The notes beneath the pieces are model-generated. The model saw only the letters and a list, made by a program, of their open reading frames with translations, ran no database searches and was not told the origin of the DNA. This document shows, one piece after another, positions 1-8,089 of a DNA stretch of 64,000 nt. The first letter of the stretch is position 1, and the number at the start of each line of letters is the position of its first letter. A program made the position numbers and the translations under genes. The stretch is from Cupriavidus basilensis (GTDB lineage Bacteria; Pseudomonadota; Gammaproteobacteria; Burkholderiales; Burkholderiaceae): the NCBI RefSeq assembly GCF_008801925.2, contig NZ_CP062803.1:2790001-2854000 (forward strand). Direction: 5' to 3'.

Positions 1-331
1 CGGCGAAGCCCTCACCACCAACAACCGCATGGAAATGACGGCCGTGATCGAGGCCCTGCGCGCGCTCAAGCGCCGCTGCCGGATCAAGGTCTACACCGAC
101 TCCCAATACGTGCAGAAGGGCATCGGCGAATGGCTGCCGGGCTGGAAGGCCCGCGGCTGGAAGACCGCCGACAAGAAGCCGGTAAAGAATGCCGACCTCT
201 GGCAGGAAATGGACAAGCTCGCGCAGCAGCACGACATCACCTGGCACTGGGTCCGCGGCCACAATGGCCATCCCGGCAACGAACGCGCCGATGCCCTTGC
301 CAACCGTGGCGTCGACTCGCTCAAGGGATAA
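1..331 (+). CDS. rnhA: Ribonuclease HI, 3' part of gene
   Basis: This gene is cut by the window start; an open frame runs from base 2. RNase HI degrades the RNA strand of RNA-DNA hybrids in the cytoplasm during replication and repair. The family's metal-binding carboxylates are visible: the Glu in the NNRMEMTAV stretch, the Asp in VYTDSQYVQ, and the Asp in GNERADALA, together with the flexible-loop His in [10 protein letters not shown]. The ATG at 29 is internal, because homology (GEALTTNNR) continues upstream of it. The gene is followed after 65 bp by dnaQ on the same strand, an rnhA-dnaQ order common in proteobacteria. Only the N-terminal first strand of the fold is missing. Confidence 0.95.
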   Translation, partial: GEALTTNNRMEMTAVIEALRALKRRCRIKVYTDSQYVQKGIGEWLPGWKARGWKTADKKPVKNADLWQEMDKLAQQHDITWHWVRGHNGHPGNERADALANRGVDSLKG

Positions 332-396
332 AGCCGGCCCCGTACCGCCTCATAGCGCCCCACACCGGCCCGACTACCCCCGCCCCACCGGTTAGA

Positions 397-1128
397 ATGC
401 CCGCCATGCGACAGATCGTTCTCGACACAGAAACCACCGGCCTGAGCGCCGCCACCGGCGACCGCCTGATTGAAATCGGCTGCGTGGAGCTGCTCAACCG
501 CCGCCTCACGGGCAGGCATCTGCACTTCTACGTCAACCCGGAACGCGATATCGATGAAGGCGCGATCGCGGTGCACGGCATCACCGTGGACTTCCTGGCC
601 GACAAACCCAAGTTTGCGGAAGTGGTCAACGAGATCCGGGATTTCGTCCAGGACGCCGAGCTGATCATCCACAACGCGCCCTTCGACCTTGGCTTCCTCG
701 ACATGGAGTTCAAGCTTGCCGGGCTGCCGCCGTTTCGCGAGCACGCTGGCAATGTGATCGACACCCTGCGCGAAGCCCGCCAGATGTTCCCCGGCAAGCG
801 CAACTCGCTGGACGCCCTGTGCGACCGCCTCGGCGTCAGCAACGCGCACCGGACCCTGCACGGCGCATTGCTCGATGCCGAGCTGCTGGCCGAGGTCTAC
901 CTCGCCATGACGCGCGGCCAGAACTCGCTGGTGATCGACATGCTCGACGGTGGCGGCGCCGAGAGCGACGCCGTGGCCGCCACCGACCTCTCCCGCCTCG
1001 ACCTGCCCGTACTGATGGCCAGCGAAGATGAAGCCACCGCCCACCTGGCGGTGCTCAAGCAGCTGGAAAAGGCGAGCGGCGGCAAGGTCGTGTGGAAGGA
1101 AGCACCGCCGGCGACCGAAGCGGCATAG
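397..1128 (+). CDS. dnaQ: DNA polymerase III epsilon subunit (3'-5' proofreading exonuclease)
   Basis: Proofreading subunit of the replicative DNA polymerase III core. The DEDDh exonuclease motifs are intact: ExoI is DTETTG near residues 10-15, ExoII is in HNAPFDLGFLD, and ExoIII is HGALLDAELL, with the catalytic His five residues before Asp. From the ATG at 397 the product is 243 residues, the usual length; a second ATG at 406 gives MRQIVLD, which is almost as good. The open frame extends further upstream to 130, but that part overlaps rnhA in another frame and has no homology. The last ~60 residues (after the AMTRGQ motif) correspond to the polymerase alpha-binding tail. Confidence 0.95.
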   Translation: MPAMRQIVLDTETTGLSAATGDRLIEIGCVELLNRRLTGRHLHFYVNPERDIDEGAIAVHGITVDFLADKPKFAEVVNEIRDFVQDAELIIHNAPFDLGFLDMEFKLAGLPPFREHAGNVIDTLREARQMFPGKRNSLDALCDRLGVSNAHRTLHGALLDAELLAEVYLAMTRGQNSLVIDMLDGGGAESDAVAATDLSRLDLPVLMASEDEATAHLAVLKQLEKASGGKVVWKEAPPATEAA

Positions 1129-1191
1129 ACGGGGCAAGATTGCCGTCCGAAAGCAGCCAACGGATTTTTTGCAGAAATTTCCAGGAAGGGC

Positions 1192-1220
1192 TTTACAAGA
1201 TACAACGGCACTGACATAAT
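1192..1220 (+). promoter_or_regulatory. Sigma-70-type promoter of tRNA-Val
   Basis: TTTACA at 1192-1197 and CATAAT at 1215-1220 are separated by exactly 17 bp. Transcription would start near 1227, about 34 bases before the mature tRNA. A T-rich element lies just upstream at 1164-1170. Confidence 0.7.
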
Positions 1221-1260
1221 CTTGTTTCTCTGCAGCACGGCAGTAACAGCGCAGCAGCAG

Positions 1261-1335
1261 GGGTGGTTAGCTCAGCGGTAGAGCACTGCCTTCACACGGC
1301 AGGGGTCACAGGTTCAATCCCTGTACCACCCACCA
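1261..1335 (+). tRNA. tRNA-Val (anticodon CAC)
   Basis: A complete cloverleaf is readable. The acceptor GGGTGGT pairs with ACCACCC. The D arm carries AGCTCAGCGGTAGAGC. The anticodon stem CTGCC/GGCAG encloses the loop TTCACAC, so the anticodon is CAC (reads GUG, Val). The T arm is CAGGTTCAATCCCTG, and CCA is encoded at 1333-1335. Confidence 0.95.
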
Positions 1336-1366
1336 AATTAGTGGCTAGCAACTGCCTACGTTGCCG

Positions 1367-1400
1367 AAAACCCAGACAGCGAAAGCTCTCTGGGTTTTTT
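1367..1400 (+). terminator. Rho-independent terminator after tRNA-Val
   Basis: AAAACCCAGA then AGC pair with GCT then TCTGGGTTTT around a GAAA tetraloop, with one C-C mismatch, and a T run closes the structure. It lies 32 bp after the tRNA CCA end. Confidence 0.85.
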
Positions 1401-1490
1401 GTTGCCCGGCGTTGTTGCCCGGCAGCCCAGGCCGGGAGAGTCAGCTCAGCCAATCATTTGCCGAGCCCCTGGTGCTGACTCTGGTGCTGA

Positions 1491-2084
1491 TTACGCGGCG
1501 TATCCTGGCAGGCCGACAGCCAGCTTGCCCTTTGCCAGCGCGATGCCTCGCTGGACCGCCGCGTGAAAGTCAGCGCTCAGGTCCTCGACGGCGATGGCGC
1601 GGCGAAAGAAGTCCGCCCACACGAACTCCGCAAAGGCGGTAGGCGTCTTGGTGTAGCCACCAGCGTCTCGCACATACCCGGCCAGCGACCGATAGGGATC
1701 GTCGACCAGCTTCTCCAGGTGATTGGGAACCGCGGCGTAGTAGTGCCGCACGCCATGTTCGTCCAGGGGATGAACCCATAGCCTCTTGTCCATCTCTCCC
1801 CAGAATTCGTCCTGCGCACAAGCAGACAGATCCGCCTCCACGGTGAAAAAGCCCGTGGTGACGCCAGCTTCCAGGGCCGCCCGCCCGAGATGATGGTGAT
1901 CGGTGATGTAAAGCTTGCCGCCCGGCCCGCTCACCGCCGGAATCGGATGGGCCTGCAGGAACTCGCGCTGCTCGGCAGGCTTTAGCGAGGCCAGGTGTTT
2001 CTTCTTGTCTTGCACTTCGATCATGCCCACCGTCAGCTGCGTCGGGTGGAGTTCGTGAATCAGGGATTCGCGGACCGATGACAT
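1491..2084 (-). CDS. ParB-like nuclease-domain protein (ParBc_2 type)
   Basis: A 197-residue protein resembling the 'putative ParB-like nuclease' family, which is distinct from chromosomal ParB. Family-like features are the N-terminal LHPTQLTVGMIEV stretch and the DHHHLGRAALEAG motif near residue 60, which matches the conserved His-rich segment. No HTH region of true ParB follows; the C-terminal part is a helical domain of unknown role. It is a single gene with no partner: no ParA ATPase is near, and no parS-type site was recognised. The start is supported by a GGAGGG run about 6 bases upstream. Function is unknown; a role in chromosome partitioning should not be assumed. Confidence 0.7.
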   Translation of the reverse strand: MSSVRESLIHELHPTQLTVGMIEVQDKKKHLASLKPAEQREFLQAHPIPAVSGPGGKLYITDHHHLGRAALEAGVTTGFFTVEADLSACAQDEFWGEMDKRLWVHPLDEHGVRHYYAAVPNHLEKLVDDPYRSLAGYVRDAGGYTKTPTAFAEFVWADFFRRAIAVEDLSADFHAAVQRGIALAKGKLAVGLPGYAA

Positions 2085-2216
2085 GTTGCCCTCCTCTTCC
2101 TATTTCTGCACAGGTTCTGCACAAGGCAAGATTAGCAGGCATATTGCCACCCATCAGAACAAATAAGGAATGGGTGCGCGGCAGGCAGTCAAGGCGGATG
2201 TGGATTTCGCTCGCCG

Positions 2217-2357
2217 TCAGGTGCGCCGGTAATGCCGTCGGCAACGCCGGACAGGCCTTCCCCGCATCTTGGGTTCGCGATAAAAGATGGCCCGGATCGC
2301 GAACGCATACACCCCGACGATCAGCAAGGCAACGACAAGGAGGGAGAAAACCGGCAT
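2217..2357 (-). CDS. Possible small single-span membrane protein (46 aa)
   Basis: A short open frame in the otherwise gene-free stretch 2085-2605. It starts with ATG, preceded by GGAG six or seven bases upstream (read on the minus strand). The first ~24 residues are almost entirely hydrophobic (Val, Leu, Ile, Ala, Phe). The tail then becomes strongly basic, with many Arg residues. This is the pattern of a one-span membrane peptide with a positive cytoplasmic end. No family is recognised, and the frame could be chance. The rest of the stretch shows nothing clear. Confidence 0.35.
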   Translation of the reverse strand: MPVFSLLVVALLIVGVYAFAIRAIFYREPKMRGRPVRRCRRHYRRT

Positions 2358-2605
2358 GACGGGCTCCGATTGGGCTTGCTCGAACGCTCATCGACCATGG
2401 AGGCACCGATTGCGAGGATGCTGCTACATGTGCCCATCGCCAATTTCTGACGCGTTCGTGCAGTTAGACACGAATTTCCAGCGCACATTCCAGGTCCCCG
2501 CGGGTTCAATGCCGGATTTGCGTGGCGCGGGGAAGGAGCGGCGCTTGCCCGTCACCCCCAGGCGACAAGCCAGTGGCAGCGGCCTGCACCGGCCTGGCCA
2601 GCGTC

Positions 2606-3427
2606 CTACAAATTAACGACAGCCCCACCTTCCGACGGTCGATAGTCCAGCAACCGGGATAGCTCCCCCGCCGCACTCCTCACCTGCTGCACCATGCCAT
2701 CGAGCCGCTCCGGATCGATTCGCGAAGCCGGGATGGTGGCGCCAAGCGCCGCCACTACCTTGCCGCTGCGGTCCCGCACCGGCGCGGCGATGGTCGAGAT
2801 GCTGGTTTCGAAGAAGCCTTCCTGCAGCACATAGCCGCGCTGGCGGTCACGCTGGACCATGTCGAACAGTGCTTCGACGGTCTTGGGTGTGCTCTCCGAG
2901 AAGACCTCCAGTTGCGGCTCGGGATAGAGATCACGCAGTTCCGCCAGCGTCAGATCCTCAAGCAGCACGCGGCCAAGCACGGTGGCGTGCGCCGGCAGGC
3001 GCGTGCCCACATTGACCGAACTGGCGAACGGCGTAGGCGCCACGGACTTGGCCACGTAGACGATGGAGCGGCCGTCGCGCACCACCAGGTTGCATGGGTA
3101 GTTGATCTCGTCACGCAGGCGGTCCAGCAGCGGCCGGCCGAGTTCTGTCAGCTCCAGCGAAGCGAGGTAGTCAAAGCCAAGGCGCAATACGGCCATGCCG
3201 AGCCGGAATTCACGGCCGCCATCGGTACGCTCGACAAAGCCCATCATCTCCAGCGTGGTCAGCAGGCGGAACACCGTGGAGCGCGGAACCTGCAGCCGGC
3301 GCGCCAGTTCGGCGGCAGACAGGGTCCGCTCGTTGCGGCTGAACTCGCCCAGCAGGCGCAGGCCGCGTTCCAGCCCTGGCACGATGTACTTGTCCTGGAG
3401 ATCGGTAGGCTCGAGGGCATCTGTCAT
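2606..3427 (-). CDS. IclR-family transcriptional regulator (copy 1)
   Basis: A 273-residue regulator with an N-terminal winged HTH (LSAAELARRLQVPRSTVFR, residues ~37-55) and a C-terminal IclR effector domain (from about residue 90, including VVRDGRSIVYVAKS and STIAAPVRD). IclR proteins of this PcaR/PobR-like kind control aromatic catabolism. It lies 184 bp downstream of the coxG-like gene at the end of operon A. It is a close paralogue of the regulator at 18568-19398; by eye the two agree over most of their length, including the segments DKYIVPGLERGLRLL and TLEMMGFVERTDGGR. No strong ribosome site precedes the ATG. It is inferred to control the surrounding catabolic operons, perhaps through the GTTTY-N6-AAAAC sites. 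Confidence 0.93.
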   Translation of the reverse strand: MTDALEPTDLQDKYIVPGLERGLRLLGEFSRNERTLSAAELARRLQVPRSTVFRLLTTLEMMGFVERTDGGREFRLGMAVLRLGFDYLASLELTELGRPLLDRLRDEINYPCNLVVRDGRSIVYVAKSVAPTPFASSVNVGTRLPAHATVLGRVLLEDLTLAELRDLYPEPQLEVFSESTPKTVEALFDMVQRDRQRGYVLQEGFFETSISTIAAPVRDRSGKVVAALGATIPASRIDPERLDGMVQQVRSAAGELSRLLDYRPSEGGAVVNL

Positions 3428-3611
3428 GGTGATATCTCTGCGAATGAGTACTTTGGCGTGCTATATGGTAACGGCTTTGGCTTCGGCCCTGCCCTGCAGC
3501 CCGGCCGGTGCGGATGACGCACCTTGCATCCCGATGCGCCGCCCGCGACTGTCCGATATAACACGCCCTGCATCTATCCTCCAACACTTCCATCACCAAA
3601 GCCGCACGCGC

Positions 3612-4388
3612 TCACTTCAGATAGTCCCGCAGCCAGGCGCCGCACTCGCCCGCGTGCTGTGCCGGCCAGTGCACGGTAATGGTCGCATTGGGCTGGCGCA
3701 CTTCGATGCAGATATCCGTGAGCGGGCCCCTGTCCACGGCGGGCGCGGGCGAGAACAAGCGCGACCACCAGCCTGTGCCGCGACGGGGGCTGGCTTGTAT
3801 GGCGTGAGCCGGGATGGCGGCCGGGCCAGCGGGAATTCCCTCGATGGCGGAGGCGGGCGAGGCGGGCGAGGCGGCCTGCGCCTTCGCAACCGTTTGCGCT
3901 GCAGCGGGCGCAGCGGACGCCACCGCCGGCTCCGCCTCGGCAGGCGCCACCAACCGCGCCGACAGATTCGTGCCGAACTCCTCCCACATCCGGTCCGCCT
4001 TCGTCTTCATCACGCTCAAGCCGAACGTGCCAAGGCGGCCCAGCACGTCCACGTTGATCTTCATGCGCAGCTCGGTCTTGCCGTCGGGCTGCCCGGTCAG
4101 GAAGATCTCGCTGGACTGCTTGAGCGAGCTGGCCACGGAGGCGTCCTCGCCCGTGCCTTCGCTACGCAGGTAGTTGGGCGCGCGCATCTCCACGATGGTG
4201 GTCTTGATCTTGAAGCGCGCGCTGACAAAGGCAATCTTGACCTGGATGTGCGAGATGTACTCCACATCGCTGACCACCTCGATCGACTGCATGCCCGGCA
4301 CGCAGCCGCCCATCACATTGGGATCGAGCAGCAGTGCCCACACTTGCGCCGGCGCTGCGCCGACGATCAGGCTTTTTTCAATTTCCAC
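3612..4388 (-). CDS. CoxG-like SRPBCC-domain protein with C-terminal extension
   Basis: The N-terminal ~150 residues match the CoxG/SRPBCC fold (start VEIEKSLIVGAAPAQVW; core GGCVPGMQSIEV), a family found with molybdenum hydroxylases and thought to help membrane anchoring or maturation. A Pro/Ala-rich linker then leads to a C-terminal segment containing GWWSRLFSPA and a final ~45-residue module ending HAGECGAWLRDYLK; the family is usually nearer 150-200 residues, so this 258-residue form is long. The start is GTG and overlaps the end of the 2Fe-2S subunit gene by 11 bp, so the two are translationally coupled. It is the last enzyme-associated gene of operon A. Confidence 0.82.
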   Translation of the reverse strand: MEIEKSLIVGAAPAQVWALLLDPNVMGGCVPGMQSIEVVSDVEYISHIQVKIAFVSARFKIKTTIVEMRAPNYLRSEGTGEDASVASSLKQSSEIFLTGQPDGKTELRMKINVDVLGRLGTFGLSVMKTKADRMWEEFGTNLSARLVAPAEAEPAVASAAPAAAQTVAKAQAASPASPASAIEGIPAGPAAIPAHAIQASPRRGTGWWSRLFSPAPAVDRGPLTDICIEVRQPNATITVHWPAQHAGECGAWLRDYLK

Positions 4389-4854
4389 GCATCTTCTCCG
4401 CGGCGGACAGAATGGATTCGACGATGCCGACGTAACCGGTGCAGCGGCACAGGTTGCCGTTCAGGCCGGCGCGGACCTCCTCTTCTGTCGGGTTGGGGTT
4501 ATGCGCCAGCATGGCGCAGGAGGTCATCAGAAAACCGGGTGTGCAGTAGCCGCACTGCAGGCCACCGCACTCCATGAAACTTTGCTGCAGCGGGTGCAGT
4601 TCGCCGCCGGCGCCGAGGCCTTCGACGGTGGTCACGTCGCGCCCGCGTGCCTGCACGGCAAGCATCAGGCAGGACTTCATGACTTCGCCGTCCACCAGCA
4701 CGGAGCAGGCGCCGCAGATGCCGGTCTCGCAGCCACGCTTGGTGCCGGTCAGGTTGAGGTCGTCGCGCAGCAGGTCCGACAGCAGGCGCCGCGCGGGCAC
4801 TTCCACGCTGTGGTCTTCGCCGTTGACAGTGAGTTCGATATGGATCTTTTGCAT
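4378..4854 (-). CDS. Molybdenum hydroxylase small (2Fe-2S) subunit
   Basis: A 158-residue iron-sulfur subunit of the xanthine dehydrogenase family. All eight cluster cysteines are present: the plant-ferredoxin-type set in CETGICGACSVLVDGE plus the later Cys in KSCLML, and the second set in CGYCTPGF with NGNLCRCTGY. It passes electrons from the Mo site to FAD in the partner subunit. It is encoded nine bases after the FAD-subunit gene and overlaps the coxG-like gene. Length and domain order (ferredoxin fold, then four-helix fold) are standard. Confidence 0.95.
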   Translation of the reverse strand: MQKIHIELTVNGEDHSVEVPARRLLSDLLRDDLNLTGTKRGCETGICGACSVLVDGEVMKSCLMLAVQARGRDVTTVEGLGAGGELHPLQQSFMECGGLQCGYCTPGFLMTSCAMLAHNPNPTEEEVRAGLNGNLCRCTGYVGIVESILSAAEKMRGN

Positions 4855-4863
4855 GGGGAATCC

Positions 4864-5730
4864 TTAGTCCGCCGCCAGCCCGAATAGCGTGGCGATGCTT
4901 CGCCGCGCTACGGTCCGTACCATCTCGCGGCGATAGTCCGCGTTGCCGCGCATATCGGAAACGGGGTCGATGTCCGCGGCGACGATGTCCGCCGCCTCGG
5001 CGGCCACTTCGGGCGTGACGGCCTTGCCGGCCAGGAACGCCTCGGCACGCCGCAGCCGCGCCGGAATCGGCGTGGATGCGCCGACCGCAAGGCGCGCCTC
5101 GATGCACGTGGCGCCAGTCCGGCGAGCCAGCAGCGCGACGCTGGCCAGCGGCCGGTGCTCGGCAGCCGTGCGCAGGAAACGCGCGTAGTGGCCGAGCGCA
5201 TCCGGCGCCGGTGCGGGAATGCGGATCTCGGTCACGATCTCATCGGGCTCGAGCGCCGTCGTGTAGTAGTCGACCAGGAACGCCTCCATCTCCAGCACGC
5301 GCTCGCCGCTCCTGCCGGCGAGCACCACCTGCGCCCCCAGCGCCATCAGGCAACCCGGCGGATCGGTGGCGGGATCGGCATAGCAAAGGTTGCCGCCGAT
5401 CGTGCCCTGGTTGCGCACCTGCGGATTGGCCACGCGCCCTGCCATGCTGGCCAGCATGGGGTAATGCGCCTGCACCAGCTTTGAGCGCGCCACCTGCGCA
5501 TGCAAGGCCAGCGCGCCGATGCGCAAGCCGGTGCGCGAATCGAACTCGATCTTGCGCAGTGCATCGAGTTGGCCAAGCGATACCAGATGGGTGGGCGTGA
5601 GCATGCGCTGGCGCATGCCGAGCATCAGCGCGGTGCCGCCGGCAATCACCCTGCACTCGTCGCCCAGGTCGGCCAGCATGCGGCTGGCTTCCTGCACCGA
5701 GCCGGGCTCCAGAAATTCGAAATTACGCAT
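4864..5730 (-). CDS. Molybdenum hydroxylase medium (FAD-binding) subunit
   Basis: A 288-residue FAD subunit of a xanthine-dehydrogenase-family hydroxylase. The two FAD motifs are clear: AGGTALM near residue 33 and TIGGNLCYADPATDPP near residue 105. The frame is open further upstream to 5922, but the true start is the ATG at 5730 (MRNFEFLEPGS), where homology begins. This start overlaps the stop of the large-subunit gene in the 8-mer ATGCGTAA, which implies translational coupling. Confidence 0.95.
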   Translation of the reverse strand: MRNFEFLEPGSVQEASRMLADLGDECRVIAGGTALMLGMRQRMLTPTHLVSLGQLDALRKIEFDSRTGLRIGALALHAQVARSKLVQAHYPMLASMAGRVANPQVRNQGTIGGNLCYADPATDPPGCLMALGAQVVLAGRSGERVLEMEAFLVDYYTTALEPDEIVTEIRIPAPAPDALGHYARFLRTAAEHRPLASVALLARRTGATCIEARLAVGASTPIPARLRRAEAFLAGKAVTPEVAAEAADIVAADIDPVSDMRGNADYRREMVRTVARRSIATLFGLAAD

Positions 5731-8017
5731 GGCACGCCTCCTTTTCCTTGCGCTCGCGCAGCGCGGCCAGCACCTTCTCCGGCGTGATGGGCAGCGAAGC
5801 AATGCGCACGCCGATGGCGTCATAGACCGCATTGGCGATGGCGGCCGCGCCCGGCAGGATCGCGGTTTCGCTGGCGCCCTTGGCGCCGTAGGGCCCGTTG
5901 GGCTCAACCGACTCGACCACATCCGTGCGCAGCGCGGGCACAGCGTCAGCGGTCGGCATGGTGTAGTCGGCGAAGTTGCCGTTCAGGATGCGGCCATCCT
6001 CGACCTGCACGTGTTCATACAGCGTCCAGCCGATCGCCTGCACGGTGGCGCCATGCGTCTGGCCGTGCACGGCCAGCGGGTTGATGGCCTTGCCACAGTC
6101 GTCCGACACGAAGCTATCGATCAACGTGACCTGCCCGGTGGCCATGTCCACTTCCACTTCGACGGCCTGCGCCGCGAACGAGTAGGCCGGCGCAATGTTG
6201 CCGTAGTAGTTAGCGTCGTGCATCACGGTGGGCGCATCGTAGGTGGCGCGCACCATCAGGCCTTCGCCGCCATGGCGGAAGATATGCAGCCGTGCTATCT
6301 CGGCAAGCGTGGCGCGTTTGGTGTCGTCATTGCGGGCGCGGATCACGCCGTCGAGCAGTTCCAGTTCGTCCTGTGGCACGCCGAGCTTCTCTGCGGCCAC
6401 GGCCAGCAGTTTCTGCTTCGCCTCGCGCGCGGCCCGCATCACTGCGTTGCCGGAAATGATGGTGACGCGCGATGCCAGCGAGCCGAGGCAGAACGGCGCC
6501 ACATCGGTATCCGGCGCGCTCACGGTGACATGCGACAGCGCAATGCCCAGCTCCTGGGCGCAGATCTGGCTGAGCATGGTGTTGGCGCCCTGCCCCATGT
6601 CGCACTCGCTGGTGAGCAGCATGACGCGCCCGTCCTCGTTGACCTTGAGCACGATGGTGGAGCCGTCCCAGTTGCCCAGCGTGCGGTTGCCGCTGACGTG
6701 CATGGCGGCCGCAACGCCGAGCCCGCGCCGGCGCATGCCGGTTCGCCGCGAGGCATCGGCGCGGCGCGCATCCCACTGGATCGCTTCGCGCGCCTGCTCG
6801 AGGCATTCCACCAGGCCGCTGCTGCCGATCTTCCAGCCATGGACGCTGGTGTCCCCGGAGCGGATGGCATTGCGCTTGTGGATTTCGATGGGGTCCATGC
6901 CGAGCATTTCGGCCAGCATGGTGAGGTGGCTGTTCAGCGGAAACTGCATCTGCTGCCCGCCAAAGCCGCGGAACGCGCCGCGCGGCGGATTGTTGGTATA
7001 GGCGAGCACGGCGTTGGAGCGCACGTTCTCCAGGCGATGCATGTTGTCGCTGCGCATGGCGCTCACGTGCATCACGTCGCCAGCCAGGCCCGCGTAGGCG
7101 CCGCACTCGGCCACGATATTGACGTCCTTGGCGACGATCATCCCTTGCGCGTCCAGGCCCATCTTCAGCCAGACCCGCGCCGGCACGCTGGAGCGCGCGC
7201 CGAGGAAATCCTCGAGCCGGTTGTTGACGAGGCGCACCGGGCGGTCGAGCCGCGTTGCCAGCAAGGCCGCGATCAGGCTGTTGCTCTCCTCCACGATCTT
7301 GGCGCCAAAGCCGCCGCCGGTGACCGCCTGGATCACGCGGATGGTGGACACCGGCCGGTCCAGCGCTTCAGCCAGGCGCGCGCGCGCCAGGAACACGGAC
7401 TGCGTCGAGGCCCAGACCGTGAGCCGGCCATTGCCATCCTGGGCGGCCACGGTGGCCATCGGCTCCAGGTAGCCGGGATACTGCGAATGCATGTCGTACG
7501 TGGCCTCGTAGACCACTGCGGCGCGCGCGAAGCCGGCTTCGACGTCGCCGCGCTCGATATGCATCTCATGGGCGATATTGCGCGTGCCCGGGTGCAGCTC
7601 CGCTGCGCCATCGGCAAGCGCTGCATCGGGGCTGAAGATGGCGGGCAGTTCTTCGTACTCCACGCGGATCAGGTCCAGTGCATCGCGCGCGGTTTCCTCA
7701 TCCACCGCGACCACCGCGGCAACCTCCTCACCGACGTGGCGGACCACGCCAGCGGCAAGAATGCGCTGCTCCTTGCGATGCGTGCCCCACAGCCGCGACG
7801 GCGTATCCTCGCCGGTCAGGACCAGCTTGACGCCCCGCAGCGCACGCGCCGCCGCGGTGTCGATGCGAACGATGCGGGCATGCGGATACGGGCTGCGCAG
7901 CACCTTGGCATGCAGCATGCCGGCCTGCTTGATGTCGCCGGCATACACGGCCCTGCCCATCACCTTCTCCCGCGCCGTCACTTGCGGCGTGGCGCTTCCC
8001 ACTGTCGACGTGCTCAT
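5723..8017 (-). CDS. Molybdenum hydroxylase large (molybdopterin-binding) subunit
   Basis: A 764-residue catalytic subunit. It has the Moco motifs GGGFGAK (near residue 236), PRGAFRGFGG (near residue 342) and, near the C-terminus, GAKGASE, whose Glu matches the catalytic base of the family. The AFRGFGG form is that of xanthine dehydrogenase-like and aromatic or N-heteroaromatic hydroxylases; the AYxCSFR loop of true CO dehydrogenase is absent, so 'carbon monoxide dehydrogenase' would be wrong. A near-perfect ribosome site (AGGAGG, 5 bases before ATG) fixes the start. The gene follows the bug receptor after 72 bp. The substrate is unknown; ring hydroxylation next to nitrogen, or of an aryl-CoA, is typical of the family. 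Confidence 0.93.
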   Translation of the reverse strand: MSTSTVGSATPQVTAREKVMGRAVYAGDIKQAGMLHAKVLRSPYPHARIVRIDTAAARALRGVKLVLTGEDTPSRLWGTHRKEQRILAAGVVRHVGEEVAAVVAVDEETARDALDLIRVEYEELPAIFSPDAALADGAAELHPGTRNIAHEMHIERGDVEAGFARAAVVYEATYDMHSQYPGYLEPMATVAAQDGNGRLTVWASTQSVFLARARLAEALDRPVSTIRVIQAVTGGGFGAKIVEESNSLIAALLATRLDRPVRLVNNRLEDFLGARSSVPARVWLKMGLDAQGMIVAKDVNIVAECGAYAGLAGDVMHVSAMRSDNMHRLENVRSNAVLAYTNNPPRGAFRGFGGQQMQFPLNSHLTMLAEMLGMDPIEIHKRNAIRSGDTSVHGWKIGSSGLVECLEQAREAIQWDARRADASRRTGMRRRGLGVAAAMHVSGNRTLGNWDGSTIVLKVNEDGRVMLLTSECDMGQGANTMLSQICAQELGIALSHVTVSAPDTDVAPFCLGSLASRVTIISGNAVMRAAREAKQKLLAVAAEKLGVPQDELELLDGVIRARNDDTKRATLAEIARLHIFRHGGEGLMVRATYDAPTVMHDANYYGNIAPAYSFAAQAVEVEVDMATGQVTLIDSFVSDDCGKAINPLAVHGQTHGATVQAIGWTLYEHVQVEDGRILNGNFADYTMPTADAVPALRTDVVESVEPNGPYGAKGASETAILPGAAAIANAVYDAIGVRIASLPITPEKVLAALRERKEKEACHA

Positions 8018-8089
8018 GCCGACCTCCTGCTAGTCAGAAAACCACTGAAAACCATGAAGACGCCGGCGAGCGTTGCCGCCGGCGTCGCG

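Noticed and set aside
4378..8017. Annotation as carbon monoxide dehydrogenase
   Set aside because: The large subunit lacks the AYxCSFR active-site loop and has AFRGFGG, which points to a different substrate.
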